A DNA stretch of 64,000 nt from NCBI RefSeq assembly GCF_034314105.1, contig NZ_JAVIWJ010000001.1, positions 1,861,501-1,925,500 on the forward strand, given 5' to 3'. Under the pieces are notes generated by a model. The model did not search any database, was not told the origin of the DNA, and saw only the letters and a list, made by a program, of their open reading frames with translations. Shown here one piece after another: positions 35,795-44,576 of the stretch. The stretch comes from Pseudomonas sp. AB6. Its GTDB lineage: Bacteria; Pseudomonadota; Gammaproteobacteria; Pseudomonadales; Pseudomonadaceae. Position 1 is the first letter of the stretch. Each line of letters begins with the position of its first letter. The position numbers and the translations under genes are program-made.

Positions 35795-37290
35795 AAACTT
35801 ACTTGATGCAACGGCGCACCTTTCTTGGAGGGTTAGCGTTGACCGGGCTAGCTGGCCCCTGGTTACAGGCATGGTCGGCAGACACCATGACCGCCTCGTC
35901 CACACCTCTTGGACTACCGTTGCTGGCACCAGAGCTGCTACCGACTGGCAGCTCACTGCGAGAAATTCCCAAATTAGCCAACACCAGCAGCGTACCAGGC
36001 TACTTTGAGGCAACTCTGACCGCTGCGCCTGTCTCAGTTCCCTTTGTTCCCGGAAAAACCGCGACCGAATTCTGGGCCTACAACGGGGGCCTGCCTGGCC
36101 CGCTGATCGAGCTGTTTGAGGGGGACAAGGTCGCAATCACCTTCGTCAACAATCTTACACAGCCATCCACTATTCACTGGCACGGCTTGCCAGTACCGTC
36201 GGACCAGGACGGTAATCCGCATGATCCTGTACCGCCAGGCGGGCGCCGTACTTACAGTTTCAATTTGCCCGAAGGCAGCGCAGGCACTTATTGGTATCAC
36301 CCGCATCCGCACCAAAATACCGCGGAACAAGCGTTCCGAGGCTTGGCAGGTCCACTGTTGATAAGGTCGCGGCATGACCCTCTGGCTCATTTACCAGAGA
36401 GGTTGCTGGTGGTTTCAGACCTCAAACTCGACAGTTATGCCACCATCGCACCGAACGAAGCCAACGACTGGATGAATGGTCGCGAAGGTCAGTTCGCCTT
36501 GGTCAATGCCCAGCACCAACCCGTTTTACCATTCGCCGCCGGAGGTCGTGAGCGCTGGCGCGTCGTGAACGCCTGTAGTGCTCGCTATCTGCAACTCGCG
36601 CTGCCCGGTAGCACGCTAACGTTGGTCGGCACCGACGGTGGTCTGCTCGAAAAGCCACAGTCGGGGTTGACCGAATACCTGCTGGCCCCAGCTCAGCGGA
36701 TCGAACTGATAATCGACGCGGGCAGCCGTCGCGACCGAGTGGAATTGAACGCTAATGTCTATGCGCGCGGCAAGATGGGCAAAGTGGCGCCCGATCACAT
36801 CATGCCGCTGCTGACAGTTGATTTTACGACAGTCACAGCCACTGGCCAGGCAGCCCTGCCGCTTAAGCTCGGCTCAGTACCCGACCTTGGTGCGGCCACC
36901 GCAAGCAAACAGGTGGTATTCAGCGAAAAAATGAGTATGGCCAACGGTCGCCATAGCGTGCAGTTTCTGGTCAACGACCAAGAATACGACATGCAACGTA
37001 TCGATCTGGTGAGCCGAATCAACGAGGTAGAGCTCTGGGAAATCGTCAATCACTCTGACATGGATCATCCCTTCCACCTGCATGGCAATCAGTTCCAAGT
37101 GGTTGAGCGGGAGTTTGACGGCGTTGTCACACCGGTATCTTTCCGTGCATGGCAAGACACCGTCAACCTGCGTTCAAGTGAAATCGTACGCATTAAAACC
37201 TTACAGCGATTGCCTGGTCTGCGGATGTTTCACTGCCACATCCTCGAACACGAAGAGATGGGCATGATGGGGCAACTCAATGTGGTTTGA
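35791..37290 (+). CDS. Second multicopper oxidase (CueO-like)
   Basis: Periplasmic multicopper oxidase of 499 residues with a Tat signal (MQRRTFLGGLALTGL). Copper ligands: TIHWHGLPVP, YWYHPHPHQNTAEQ, HPFHLHGNQF and HCHILEHEEMGMMGQL, the complete type 1/2/3 set. It lacks the long Met-rich insertion of CopA, whose role may be taken by the Met-rich protein encoded just upstream. It likely oxidises Cu(I) in the periplasm. Translational coupling to the Met-rich gene is shown by the ATGA overlap. Confidence 0.93.
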   Translation: MKTYLMQRRTFLGGLALTGLAGPWLQAWSADTMTASSTPLGLPLLAPELLPTGSSLREIPKLANTSSVPGYFEATLTAAPVSVPFVPGKTATEFWAYNGGLPGPLIELFEGDKVAITFVNNLTQPSTIHWHGLPVPSDQDGNPHDPVPPGGRRTYSFNLPEGSAGTYWYHPHPHQNTAEQAFRGLAGPLLIRSRHDPLAHLPERLLVVSDLKLDSYATIAPNEANDWMNGREGQFALVNAQHQPVLPFAAGGRERWRVVNACSARYLQLALPGSTLTLVGTDGGLLEKPQSGLTEYLLAPAQRIELIIDAGSRRDRVELNANVYARGKMGKVAPDHIMPLLTVDFTTVTATGQAALPLKLGSVPDLGAATASKQVVFSEKMSMANGRHSVQFLVNDQEYDMQRIDLVSRINEVELWEIVNHSDMDHPFHLHGNQFQVVEREFDGVVTPVSFRAWQDTVNLRSSEIVRIKTLQRLPGLRMFHCHILEHEEMGMMGQLNVV

Positions 37291-37528
37291 TCACGAACGA
37301 CAATAAAATCTTCGGCCGCAGTCGCTCCAGACGCGAACACACTGAAAGATTGCTCGGACCGTTAGAAGCGTGCACTCCTCGTCGGTTAGCTCGGTCATCG
37401 TTCAAAATAAGGAACTGACCGAGCTCGACGTTAGATAAACCTGCGGTTAATCAATGGAAATGCACTTGATATCCAACGAGTGGACGATCGCATCAGTGAC
37501 ATAGGCTGAAACCTGGCGCAGGCGCAAA

Positions 37529-37591
37529 GCTTACTGAATTGTAATCGACCAACACGCTGTCGTGTGGCATCGTGTCACAGCTTCAGTAAGC
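37529..37591 (+). repeat. Nested inverted repeat upstream of copC
   Basis: Outer arms GCTTACTGAA (37529-37538) and TTCAGTAAGC (37582-37591) enclose an inner hairpin ACACG-CTGT-CGTGT (37552-37565). The left arm overlaps the CopR-like site, so an RNA or DNA fold here may compete with regulator binding or end the upstream oxidase transcript. Confidence 0.5.
37531..37544 (+). promoter_or_regulatory. Candidate CopR box upstream of copCD
   Basis: TTACT-GAAT-TGTAA, one base away from TTACA-N4-TGTAA, 193 bases before the copC ATG. Third member of the motif set found at 30005 and 32928. Confidence 0.45.
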
Positions 37592-37736
37592 AGGCATATT
37601 TAATCTATCACTTGAGCCAATCTTTATAATGCGGCAGATACAAAAGCTCGTCTGTTGACGCGAACAAAACCGAACACTATAAATCCAGATAATCCATATA
37701 AAATTAAACGACGGCCTGTGCCGTGAGGAGTCTTGC

Positions 37737-38120
37737 ATGTCATTGTTTAAAACTTCAACTCTGGGGGTGGCACTTACTGCCGGAATGCTTTTGAGCGCGG
37801 TAGCCCTGGCGCATCCAAAGCTCATATCTTCAATCCCTGCTGATGGTGTTGTCTACGCAGCACCCGCTAAAATTGAACTCCACTTTTCGGAAACCCTTTC
37901 GACTCAGTTTTCAGGCGCCAAACTGATAATGACGGATATGCCCGGCATGCCTAACTCACCGATGAGTATTAAAGCTAATATCTCTGGCAGTGGGGATCCT
38001 AAGGTCATGATCATAACACCCTCGTCCCCGCTCACCACGGGTTCTTATAAAGTCGAATGGCGGGCAGTTTCTTCCGACACTCATCCAATGACTGGTCACT
38101 TTTCTTTTAAAGTGAAATGA
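37737..38120 (+). CDS. copC: Periplasmic copper-binding protein CopC
   Basis: A 127-residue protein with a Sec signal peptide ending ALAHPKL, so the mature N terminus begins near the Cu(II)-binding His. The beta-barrel has the Cu(I) Met loop MTDMPGMPNSPM and the C-terminal SSDTHPMTGHFSFKVK. It carries copper in the periplasm and works with CopD. GAGGAG precedes the ATG. copD follows after 3 bases. Confidence 0.95.
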   Translation: MSLFKTSTLGVALTAGMLLSAVALAHPKLISSIPADGVVYAAPAKIELHFSETLSTQFSGAKLIMTDMPGMPNSPMSIKANISGSGDPKVMIITPSSPLTTGSYKVEWRAVSSDTHPMTGHFSFKVK

Positions 38121-38123
38121 TAC

Positions 38124-39062
38124 ATGAGCGACTCAATCAATATTATTCTTCGCTTCGCTCTTTATATGGACCTGATGCTGTTATTCGGCCTGGCAGTCTT
38201 CGGCTTGTATAGTCTTAAGGGAAAAGAGAGGGTATCCGGCGCTGTTCTAAACTTTGAGTCGCTCCTGTTCGGCACCGCCATTATCGCTATACCCCTATCC
38301 CTTTTCGCCATGTTATTGCTCGCTAAAATGATGAGTGGCGTCTCTGATTTCATGGAGCTTCATCATCACATTTTCCAAATGATTCTGATGGGCACTGATG
38401 TTGGATTGAGCTGGATGGTTAGAATAATATCCCTGACACTGGCGTGCATAGCCGTCGCGTTGAATAGACGCTTCGCGACTCCAAGTTTATGGGCAGTTAC
38501 CCTATTCAGTGCTATCGCCCTGGCAACTCTCGCATGGACAGGGCACGGCGCCATGGATGAAGGCAGCCGTCGTTACCTGCATTTCACCAGCGATATCCTT
38601 CATCTTTTGGCAGCAGGTGGCTGGTTAGGTGCCATCGCAGGATTCTTCCTATTGCTGCGAGCAAAGCCGCTTATGGGCGAACAGGAGGTGCGGATTTTGG
38701 CGAGAGCCTTGACCGGATTCGAGTCCGCGGGTGCATTGATTGTAGTGACCCTAGCCCTGTCCGGAATAGTGAACTATCTTTTCATCGTCGGGCCTGTTTT
38801 TGACCACGTCATATTTAGCATCTACGGGGTGCTGTTACTTATAAAAATATTACTGTTTGCAGGGATGATTGTATTGGCAATCCTTCATCGTTTTCATTTG
38901 AGTCCTTCATTAGCCCGCTCTATTAAAGAAGGCGAATACACCGTTGCCGTTAATGCCCTTAGACGCAGCATGACCTTGGAATTCACATTAGCGATAGTCA
39001 TTGTGTGCTTGGTTGCGTGGTTAGGAACGTTGAGTCCTGACATGGAACCATTAGCTAACTGA
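38124..39062 (+). CDS. copD: Copper uptake membrane protein CopD
   Basis: Polytopic inner-membrane protein of 312 residues with about eight helices. The segments SRRYLHFTSDILHLLAAGGWLGA and ALSGIVNYLFIVGP match the CopD domain, and conserved His and Met residues on helices fit metal passage. CopC and CopD together take copper into the cell for enzyme use. It is the last gene of the copCD operon, and a hairpin at 39088-39113 follows. Confidence 0.93.
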   Translation: MSDSINIILRFALYMDLMLLFGLAVFGLYSLKGKERVSGAVLNFESLLFGTAIIAIPLSLFAMLLLAKMMSGVSDFMELHHHIFQMILMGTDVGLSWMVRIISLTLACIAVALNRRFATPSLWAVTLFSAIALATLAWTGHGAMDEGSRRYLHFTSDILHLLAAGGWLGAIAGFFLLLRAKPLMGEQEVRILARALTGFESAGALIVVTLALSGIVNYLFIVGPVFDHVIFSIYGVLLLIKILLFAGMIVLAILHRFHLSPSLARSIKEGEYTVAVNALRRSMTLEFTLAIVIVCLVAWLGTLSPDMEPLAN

Positions 39063-39087
39063 GAAAAAAATCTGAGGTGTGCAGGCG

Positions 39088-39113
39088 TGGTCGCGAGCTG
39101 CTTGCTCCGACCA
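39088..39113. terminator. Hairpin between copD and the second sensor kinase
   Basis: TGGTCG (39088-39093) pairs with CGACCA (39108-39113), with an inner AGC/GCT pair. It lies between convergent genes and could act in both directions; there is no T-run. Confidence 0.4.
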
Positions 39114-39139
39114 TAAAGCGAAGTTAACGTTAATAAGGA

Positions 39140-40531
39140 TCATTGAATATTTTTCAGGGCATTGGGAATATCTTGGCTTCGATCAGTTGCAGCACCTGAA
39201 CAGATTTTGTTAGGGACGTAAGTCGGAAAAATTACTTTCACTCTCAGTCCGATACCATTTGGCCCTGTTTCAAGTAAGACCTTGGCACCGTGTTGTTCGG
39301 CAATAGTGTTAACAATTGACAGCCCCAGCCCACTGCCAGGGCCTATTTGGTTGCTACCGCGATAAAAGCGCTCAAGCACCCTTTCACGATCCACTTCACT
39401 TATTCCTGGGCCATTGTCACTTACTTCAAGGATGACCCCTTGGTCGGTTTCCTTTACCGCCAAGTCGATTTTTGCAAGAGTCCCCGCATACCGAATCGCG
39501 TTGTCCACTAAGTTGTTAAGCAAGATACGTAGCGAATCGCTATCCCCCAGAATGCTAAATGACGCATGTTCGGTCAGCCCGAGATCGATATTTGAAGCCT
39601 CGGCCCTGCGAACCTGATCAGTGATCACCGACTTGCAAAGAGCGGATAATTCAACAGCCTGCATAGGCGGCGATTGCGCATCAGGCTCCAGGCGAGCCAA
39701 TGTCAACAACTGTTGTGTCAGATGAGTAAGACGGGTGACGCCCGCCTGGACTTGCGACAGCGATTCCCGACGGTCTACATCTAGCGTAGCCCGCTGCGCC
39801 AACTCCACCTGGATGCTAAGCGCTGCCACGGGGGTGCGTAGTTCGTGTGCGGCATCAGCAATAAAGTGTTTTTGCATCATGAAAGCATTTGCCAGGCGCT
39901 TTAGTAGGTCGTTGAGGGCGTCAACCAGAGGTTTAACCTCGTCAGGCAGATCTGTCGAAGCAATGGGTTGGAGACTGTTCACGTTGCGCGCCGACAACTC
40001 TGTCGCGACAGTTCGCAGCGGTTTAAGTCCGTAGCTGATACCAAACCATAAAAACAGGGCCAGAAAAGGAACCAGCGATACGACCGGCCACAGTAAGTGC
40101 AAGGCTAACCCGGCGAGCTCTTCCCATCGTTTATTTTGCGCTTGGGCTACACGAAAAATCTTATCGCCGCGCTGGCTTACGAATGTGTGCCACGTACTGT
40201 CCCCGACTCGAACATCACTCAATCCAGTTTCCAGCGGTGGAGGGAGCATGAGTGCTGAGTCGGTCGTGTAGTTCAAGACTCCTGCACTCCAGACCTGAAG
40301 CAATACCTCATCAGTATTATCGTCACGCAATGGACTGGGTTTATTCCTCGTCAGCACAACCCGTTCACCAGGGTCCACATTAATGTGTTCTGCGAGATAA
40401 CGCATTTGCTCATCGAGCAGATCGTTCAACTCAAGTACGGCGCCCCAATAAGTACCGGCGCTTGCCAGCAGTCCTGCCACAAAAGTGGCTGGCAACAGCC
40501 ATAACAGCAAGCGCCGACGGATCGAACTCAT
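39140..40531 (-). CDS. Sensor histidine kinase, QseC/PmrB class
   Basis: A 463-residue inner-membrane kinase. Membrane segments at about 8-30 and 150-172 flank a short periplasmic domain; HisKA has [24 protein letters not shown] and HATPase has LLNNLVDNAIRYAG, VSDNGPGISE and GSGLGLSIVNTIAEQHG. It pairs with the regulator encoded immediately upstream (ATGA overlap). The [11 protein letters not shown] box is common to QseC, PmrB and TctE kinases, and the PmrA-type repeat in the shared promoter region favours a PmrB-like role. The signal is not known. Confidence 0.9.
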   Translation of the reverse strand: MSSIRRRLLLWLLPATFVAGLLASAGTYWGAVLELNDLLDEQMRYLAEHINVDPGERVVLTRNKPSPLRDDNTDEVLLQVWSAGVLNYTTDSALMLPPPLETGLSDVRVGDSTWHTFVSQRGDKIFRVAQAQNKRWEELAGLALHLLWPVVSLVPFLALFLWFGISYGLKPLRTVATELSARNVNSLQPIASTDLPDEVKPLVDALNDLLKRLANAFMMQKHFIADAAHELRTPVAALSIQVELAQRATLDVDRRESLSQVQAGVTRLTHLTQQLLTLARLEPDAQSPPMQAVELSALCKSVITDQVRRAEASNIDLGLTEHASFSILGDSDSLRILLNNLVDNAIRYAGTLAKIDLAVKETDQGVILEVSDNGPGISEVDRERVLERFYRGSNQIGPGSGLGLSIVNTIAEQHGAKVLLETGPNGIGLRVKVIFPTYVPNKICSGAATDRSQDIPNALKNIQ

Positions 40532-41190
40532 GAGTCTTCTCCTATGTGATAACCGACCCCTCTAACGGTTCGGATCACCTGCGCCCCAAGCTTTTTACGA
40601 AGATTGTGAATGTGAACTTCCACCGCATTACTGCCCACTTCGTCTCCCCAACCGTACAGGCGATCCTCCAGCTGCTCGCGGGAGATCACCGCCTCCGACT
40701 CTTTCAGCAGTTCGTGCAGTAACGCATATTCCTTGGCCGATACACTGACGGGTTGATCGCGAAGCCACAGAAGGTGTCGCACAGGATCAAGGCGCAATGG
40801 GCCGCCTCGAAGTTCGGTCTGCACACGCCCGGATTGACGTCGACTGACGGCGCGGATGCGTGCAACCAACTCCTCGATGGCAAACGGTTTAACCAGGTAA
40901 TCGTCAGCTCCGTTATCAAGGCCCGCTACACGATCTGGTAGAGAGTCTCGGGCGGTGAGTATGATCACCGGCAAGCTCTGGTCGTGCTGACGTAAAACCT
41001 TGAGCACCTGCATTCCATCCTGACGCGGCAGTCCCAGGTCGAGTAACAGCAACCCATAAGGGGTGGTTTCCAAAGCGAGGACAGCGGCCTTGCCGTCCGT
41101 GACCCAATCCACTGTGTAACCTTCTTGGCGCAAGCCTTTTTGCAAGCCGCTGCCGATCATCGGGTCGTCTTCTGCCAGTAGTATTCGCAT
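40528..41190 (-). CDS. OmpR-type response regulator, QseB/PmrA class
   Basis: A 220-residue regulator with LLAEDDPMIGSGLQKGLRQ, phospho-acceptor Asp in LLLLDLGLPRQDGM, VIILTARDSLPDRVAGLDNG and Lys in DDYLVKPFAIEELVAR. The C-terminal winged helix has VSVSAKEYALLHELLKE and SNAVEVHIHNLRKKLGA, a form shared by QseB and PmrA, which bind tandem CTTAA half-sites. AAGGGATC precedes the ATG. It is divergent from the PAP2-RND-DedA operon, whose promoter region has such a site, so that operon is its likely target. Confidence 0.93.
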   Translation of the reverse strand: MRILLAEDDPMIGSGLQKGLRQEGYTVDWVTDGKAAVLALETTPYGLLLLDLGLPRQDGMQVLKVLRQHDQSLPVIILTARDSLPDRVAGLDNGADDYLVKPFAIEELVARIRAVSRRQSGRVQTELRGGPLRLDPVRHLLWLRDQPVSVSAKEYALLHELLKESEAVISREQLEDRLYGWGDEVGSNAVEVHIHNLRKKLGAQVIRTVRGVGYHIGEDS

Positions 41191-41257
41191 TGCCTGATCC
41201 CTTCCCTACATCATTCAGCGCTTCGCCAAATTACCGCGCAGTGTGCCGAAGTCTTGG

Positions 41258-41278
41258 CTGCGCACATACGGTGCGCAG
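41258..41278. repeat. Inverted repeat in the divergent promoter region
   Basis: CTGCGCAC (41258-41265) and GTGCGCAG (41271-41278) form a perfect 8-bp arm pair with a 5-base spacer, between the regulator gene and the PAP2 gene. Role unknown. Confidence 0.4.
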
Positions 41279-41363
41279 GTCATAGATGAGTCTGACACAA
41301 CAAGGCCAGTGCTGAAGCGCGAACTCTGACCACTTCTAGATTGATAAGACTGCCAGCGCCATC

Positions 41364-41380
41364 CTTAAGGTGGACTTAAG
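41364..41380 (+). promoter_or_regulatory. PmrA-type box (CTTAAG-N5-CTTAAG)
   Basis: Two identical CTTAAG hexamers separated by GTGGA form an 11-base direct repeat, which fits the PmrA box pattern YTTAAK-N5-YTTAAK. It is 78 bases before the PAP2 start codon, with TAAGGT (41392-41397) as a possible -10. The divergent regulator is of the class that reads such sites. Confidence 0.65.
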
Positions 41381-41457
41381 GAAACAACCACTAAGGTGCT
41401 CATCATCGGCACCGTGATCACACGTGATGCTTTCAAGTTTCCTGACTGGATCGCCCT

Positions 41458-42051
41458 ATGGAAGAGCTCAATCGCACTTTATTTTTGGCCATCAGTGCCA
41501 GCGTGCACTCCTCGGTGGAAATGCGCCTAGTGGCGACTTTTCTGGCGCAGTGGCTCATCACAGTTGTACCGCTTTTGTTAATTGGATTGTGGCTGCGAGG
41601 CACACGCCAATACCGAGTTGCTGCAGTAACCGCCACCCTGAGCGTCGTGTTCGCGCTTGGATGCAACCTGCTTATCAGTACCCTTTGGTTCCATCCGCGC
41701 CCCTTCATGGTCGGACTAGGACAAAACCTACTCCAGCACGCCCCAGAGTCCTCATTCCCAAGCGATCACGCCACGGTGATGTTCACGCTGGCCTTGGCTC
41801 TGATATGGGCATCGCTGCACAGGCTTGGCGTATTGATTTTGCTGCTGGGCACATTGGTCGGCTGGGCACGTGTCTATTTAGGCGCGCATTTCCCATTCGA
41901 TATTGCCGGGTCGTTGCTGGTCTCGTTGATAAGCGCGTGGCTGATCCCGCAGGCGCTGAGGTTCGGACATCTTGGCGAGCGTTTGCTCGACACGCTTGAG
42001 CGCCTTTATCAACGGATGGTCCCACTGGCCAGTCGCCGCAACACTTATTGA
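41458..42051 (+). CDS. PAP2-family undecaprenyl-diphosphatase-like protein
   Basis: Inner-membrane phosphatase of 197 residues resembling BcrC/YbjG. The three PAP2 motifs are visible: the Arg-Pro of WFHPRPF, PSDHATVMF with catalytic His, and ARVYLGAHFPFDIAGS with the second His and Asp. It likely dephosphorylates undecaprenyl diphosphate, recycling the lipid carrier, or acts on lipid A-type phosphates. It opens the operon that continues with the RND pump, and the PmrA-type box lies upstream. BcrC-type enzymes give resistance to bacitracin; activity here is inferred. Confidence 0.88.
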   Translation: MEELNRTLFLAISASVHSSVEMRLVATFLAQWLITVVPLLLIGLWLRGTRQYRVAAVTATLSVVFALGCNLLISTLWFHPRPFMVGLGQNLLQHAPESSFPSDHATVMFTLALALIWASLHRLGVLILLLGTLVGWARVYLGAHFPFDIAGSLLVSLISAWLIPQALRFGHLGERLLDTLERLYQRMVPLASRRNTY

Positions 42052-42120
42052 TACGGGAAACGGTAATGCCTTATCCGCAAAGTCTTACGAGCCCTGCTGC
42101 TCGTTCTCAAAGAATATCCC

Positions 42121-43491
42121 ATGCATAAACATTGTTTTATTTCAGTGGTAGTGCTGTTGGTGGGTTGCGTGAGTTACCACCCACATCCGCTAGCGCCCCT
42201 GGCAATGATGGGTTCCTATGAAGAGCGGACGCTAACGAATACGCAGCTTCAGCGCTTCATCACTGCACACGACAGCAAAACCACTGGCGTCTGGGGACTG
42301 AGCAAATTAACGCTGGCGGCCTATTACTACAGCCCTGAACTGGACGCAGCACGCGCCAAATTTGCTAGCAGTGAGGCGGCGGTAGAAACGGCTGATCAAC
42401 GAACCAACCCGTCTCTGTCGTTGCCCTTGCAGTATGCCGATCAGCCGATCAAGCCCTGGACTTACGGACTGGCCCTCGACATCCCGATTGAGACTGCGGG
42501 TAAACGTGGGTATCGAGTAGCGCAAGCGCAACAGCTTTCAAACGTTGCCCGTCTGAATATCGGCCAAACCGCTTGGGAGGTCAGAAGTCGTCTTCGTAGC
42601 GCATTGCTCGATCTTTACGGTGCCAGCCAACACCATTCAATCATCGAGCTTCAGGTCAGCATCCAGCAAAGCATAGTTACCATGCTGAAAGAACAGCTTT
42701 CGCTGGGTTCGGTCGCTACGTTCGAGTTGAGCCAGGAACAGATCATTCTGGAGCGTGATCGTAGCGATTTGGCTCAAAGCGAACGGCAAATGCTGGACGC
42801 CAAAGCGCTCATCGCTACGACCGTTGGGGTCACTCTAAAAGCGCTTGATTCCATCGATATAAATCTGAGCGATTTCAATAGCCTTACTCTACAGATCCCT
42901 GCAAGTACCGCGCGCCGCCAAACCATTCTGAATCGCATGGACATCCTCGGCGCGCTAGCCGACTACAACGCGAGCCAGGCGGCTCTCCAATTGGAAGTTG
43001 CACGGCAATATCCGAACCTGTCACTCGGGCTTGGATATTCGTTCGACCAAGGGGTAAACAAGTACAGCATGACACCCGCTGGCTTCACCCTGCCCCTATT
43101 CAACCGAAATGAAGGCCCTATCGCGCAAGCCGAAGCGCACCGCAAGGAAGTCGCCATCCATGTCGAAGCACTTCAAGACCAAGCGATCAATCAAACAGAC
43201 AACGCCCTAAAGCACTATCGCTTGGCCATCGAGAACCTCGCGCTTATCAACACACAAGAGAAGACGCGAACAGCCGTCTTCGATGCTGACCAACGTTCCT
43301 TTAATTTAGGCGCGATCAGCCGAATCACACTATCAAGATCACGTCGTGCGGTGAATGTCGATGCAATGACCCACGTCGATGCGGTGGTTCAGGTCCAGCA
43401 AGCCATCAGCCAACTTGAAAATGCCATCCAGCAACCGCTCGATGAAACCCCGTTGCACGCCCAGCCATTAGAGGCGGTCATTCGAAAATGA
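42121..43491 (+). CDS. TolC-family outer-membrane lipoprotein of an RND pump
   Basis: Outer-membrane factor of 456 residues. A lipoprotein signal ends in LLVGCVSY, so Cys is lipidated. The body has the two OEP repeats typical of CzcC/CusC-like channels, with LAYYYSPELDAARA-like helices, FELSQEQIILERDR and SRITLSRSRRAVNVDA. The start ATG has only a weak ribosome site. Its TGA overlaps the ATG of the adaptor gene (ATGA). It should form the outer-membrane exit for the RND pump encoded downstream. Confidence 0.88.
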   Translation: MHKHCFISVVVLLVGCVSYHPHPLAPLAMMGSYEERTLTNTQLQRFITAHDSKTTGVWGLSKLTLAAYYYSPELDAARAKFASSEAAVETADQRTNPSLSLPLQYADQPIKPWTYGLALDIPIETAGKRGYRVAQAQQLSNVARLNIGQTAWEVRSRLRSALLDLYGASQHHSIIELQVSIQQSIVTMLKEQLSLGSVATFELSQEQIILERDRSDLAQSERQMLDAKALIATTVGVTLKALDSIDINLSDFNSLTLQIPASTARRQTILNRMDILGALADYNASQAALQLEVARQYPNLSLGLGYSFDQGVNKYSMTPAGFTLPLFNRNEGPIAQAEAHRKEVAIHVEALQDQAINQTDNALKHYRLAIENLALINTQEKTRTAVFDADQRSFNLGAISRITLSRSRRAVNVDAMTHVDAVVQVQQAISQLENAIQQPLDETPLHAQPLEAVIRK

Positions 43492-44555
43492 ATACACTCC
43501 TTCGTAGCAAAACCTCACGAGTCGCGTTGTTGGTGACAGCCCTCATCGGATCAGTTGCTGTAGGTTTTTTTTCTAGCCAAGTCCTGACCGCCACGCCTGC
43601 AACTTCGGCCACACCCCCTTTGAAAAGAGTCACGACCGAAGGAGGTCTGACCATCGTCACACTGGATGAAGCAACCCAGACGATCAGCGGTATTCAGAGT
43701 GAGCCGATCATTGCGTCAAAGCATCCGGTGGAACGGTTGGTATACGGCACCGTGCTTGATGTACAGGGGCTGAATGATTTGAGCGCTCGTTACGCTATGG
43801 CTCAAGCAGATTCAGTGACGGCAAAGTCTGCCATTTCAGCTTCCGGCCAGGATTACGAGCGCAATCTCGCGTTGTTTAAAAGCAACCAAAGCGTGGCGTT
43901 GAGTGTGCTGCAAACTTCGCAAGCGGCGTGGATTGCAGACAAGGCCAAATTACAAGTGGCTAGTGCAAGCCTTCGGTCGATCCATAACAGCGCGCGGCAA
44001 CAATTTGGTGCGCCCTTGGCAAGCATGATTGAGGCGCAGGACGCCCCACTCCTGCAAAAACTGTTAAGCCGCGAGGAAATGCTGTTGCGCATTGCGCTTC
44101 CCCTTGGTGCTGATTTAGTGGCCCCTGTACTGATCTCGATTGAGTCCGGCAAACACCTTCGGCAAGCAGCTCAGCTCATTTCAGTCTCCCCTCAGATCGA
44201 TTCTTCGACTGAAGGCCGCGCATACCTTTACCGAGCGGCAGCAACCCTTCCGGTCGGCAGCAAAGTAGTTGCGTACTTACCGTTGGCCACTCCAGAGAGC
44301 ACCAGCCTCCTCATTCCTGACGCTGCCATTTTATGGTTTGGCGGTCAGCCGTGGGCCTATGTACAAATCGCAAAAAAACGATTTACCCGCCGCCCTGTCG
44401 AAGAGCAAACCCCCTACGAAGATGGGTACTTGGTTAGCTCCGGGTTCAGATCTGGCGATCGCGTCGTGGTACAGGGCGCTCAGCTGCTGTTATCCGAAGA
44501 ACAGCGGCCATCCGTCACTGCGTCCGCGTGCAAAGACCCTGAATGTGACGACTAA
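43488..44555 (+). CDS. Periplasmic adaptor (membrane fusion) protein of an RND pump
   Basis: A 355-residue HlyD/CusB-like adaptor with one N-terminal membrane anchor (about 10-32, no lipobox). The coiled hairpin segment (AQADSVTAKSAISASGQDYERNLALFKSNQ), the lipoyl/beta-barrel part and RSGDRVVVQGAQLLLSEEQ at the C terminus fit the class. It is shorter than CusB or CzcB and lacks their long metal-binding N-terminal extension. It links the permease to the outer-membrane factor; the gene order is factor, adaptor, permease. Confidence 0.86.
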   Translation: MNTLLRSKTSRVALLVTALIGSVAVGFFSSQVLTATPATSATPPLKRVTTEGGLTIVTLDEATQTISGIQSEPIIASKHPVERLVYGTVLDVQGLNDLSARYAMAQADSVTAKSAISASGQDYERNLALFKSNQSVALSVLQTSQAAWIADKAKLQVASASLRSIHNSARQQFGAPLASMIEAQDAPLLQKLLSREEMLLRIALPLGADLVAPVLISIESGKHLRQAAQLISVSPQIDSSTEGRAYLYRAAATLPVGSKVVAYLPLATPESTSLLIPDAAILWFGGQPWAYVQIAKKRFTRRPVEEQTPYEDGYLVSSGFRSGDRVVVQGAQLLLSEEQRPSVTASACKDPECDD

Positions 44556-44576
44556 TCAGACGACAGCGAATACATC

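Larger units (their letters stand above)
37291..37736. promoter_or_regulatory. copC upstream region with hairpin and CopR-like site
   Basis: About 446 bases. It contains a nested inverted repeat (37529-37591) whose left arm overlaps a CopR-like site at 37531-37544. No protein was recognised. Confidence 0.45.

Noticed and set aside
41424..41999. Frame overlapping the PAP2 phosphatase
   Set aside because: The PAP2 frame has all three catalytic motifs; this one is an out-of-frame shadow.
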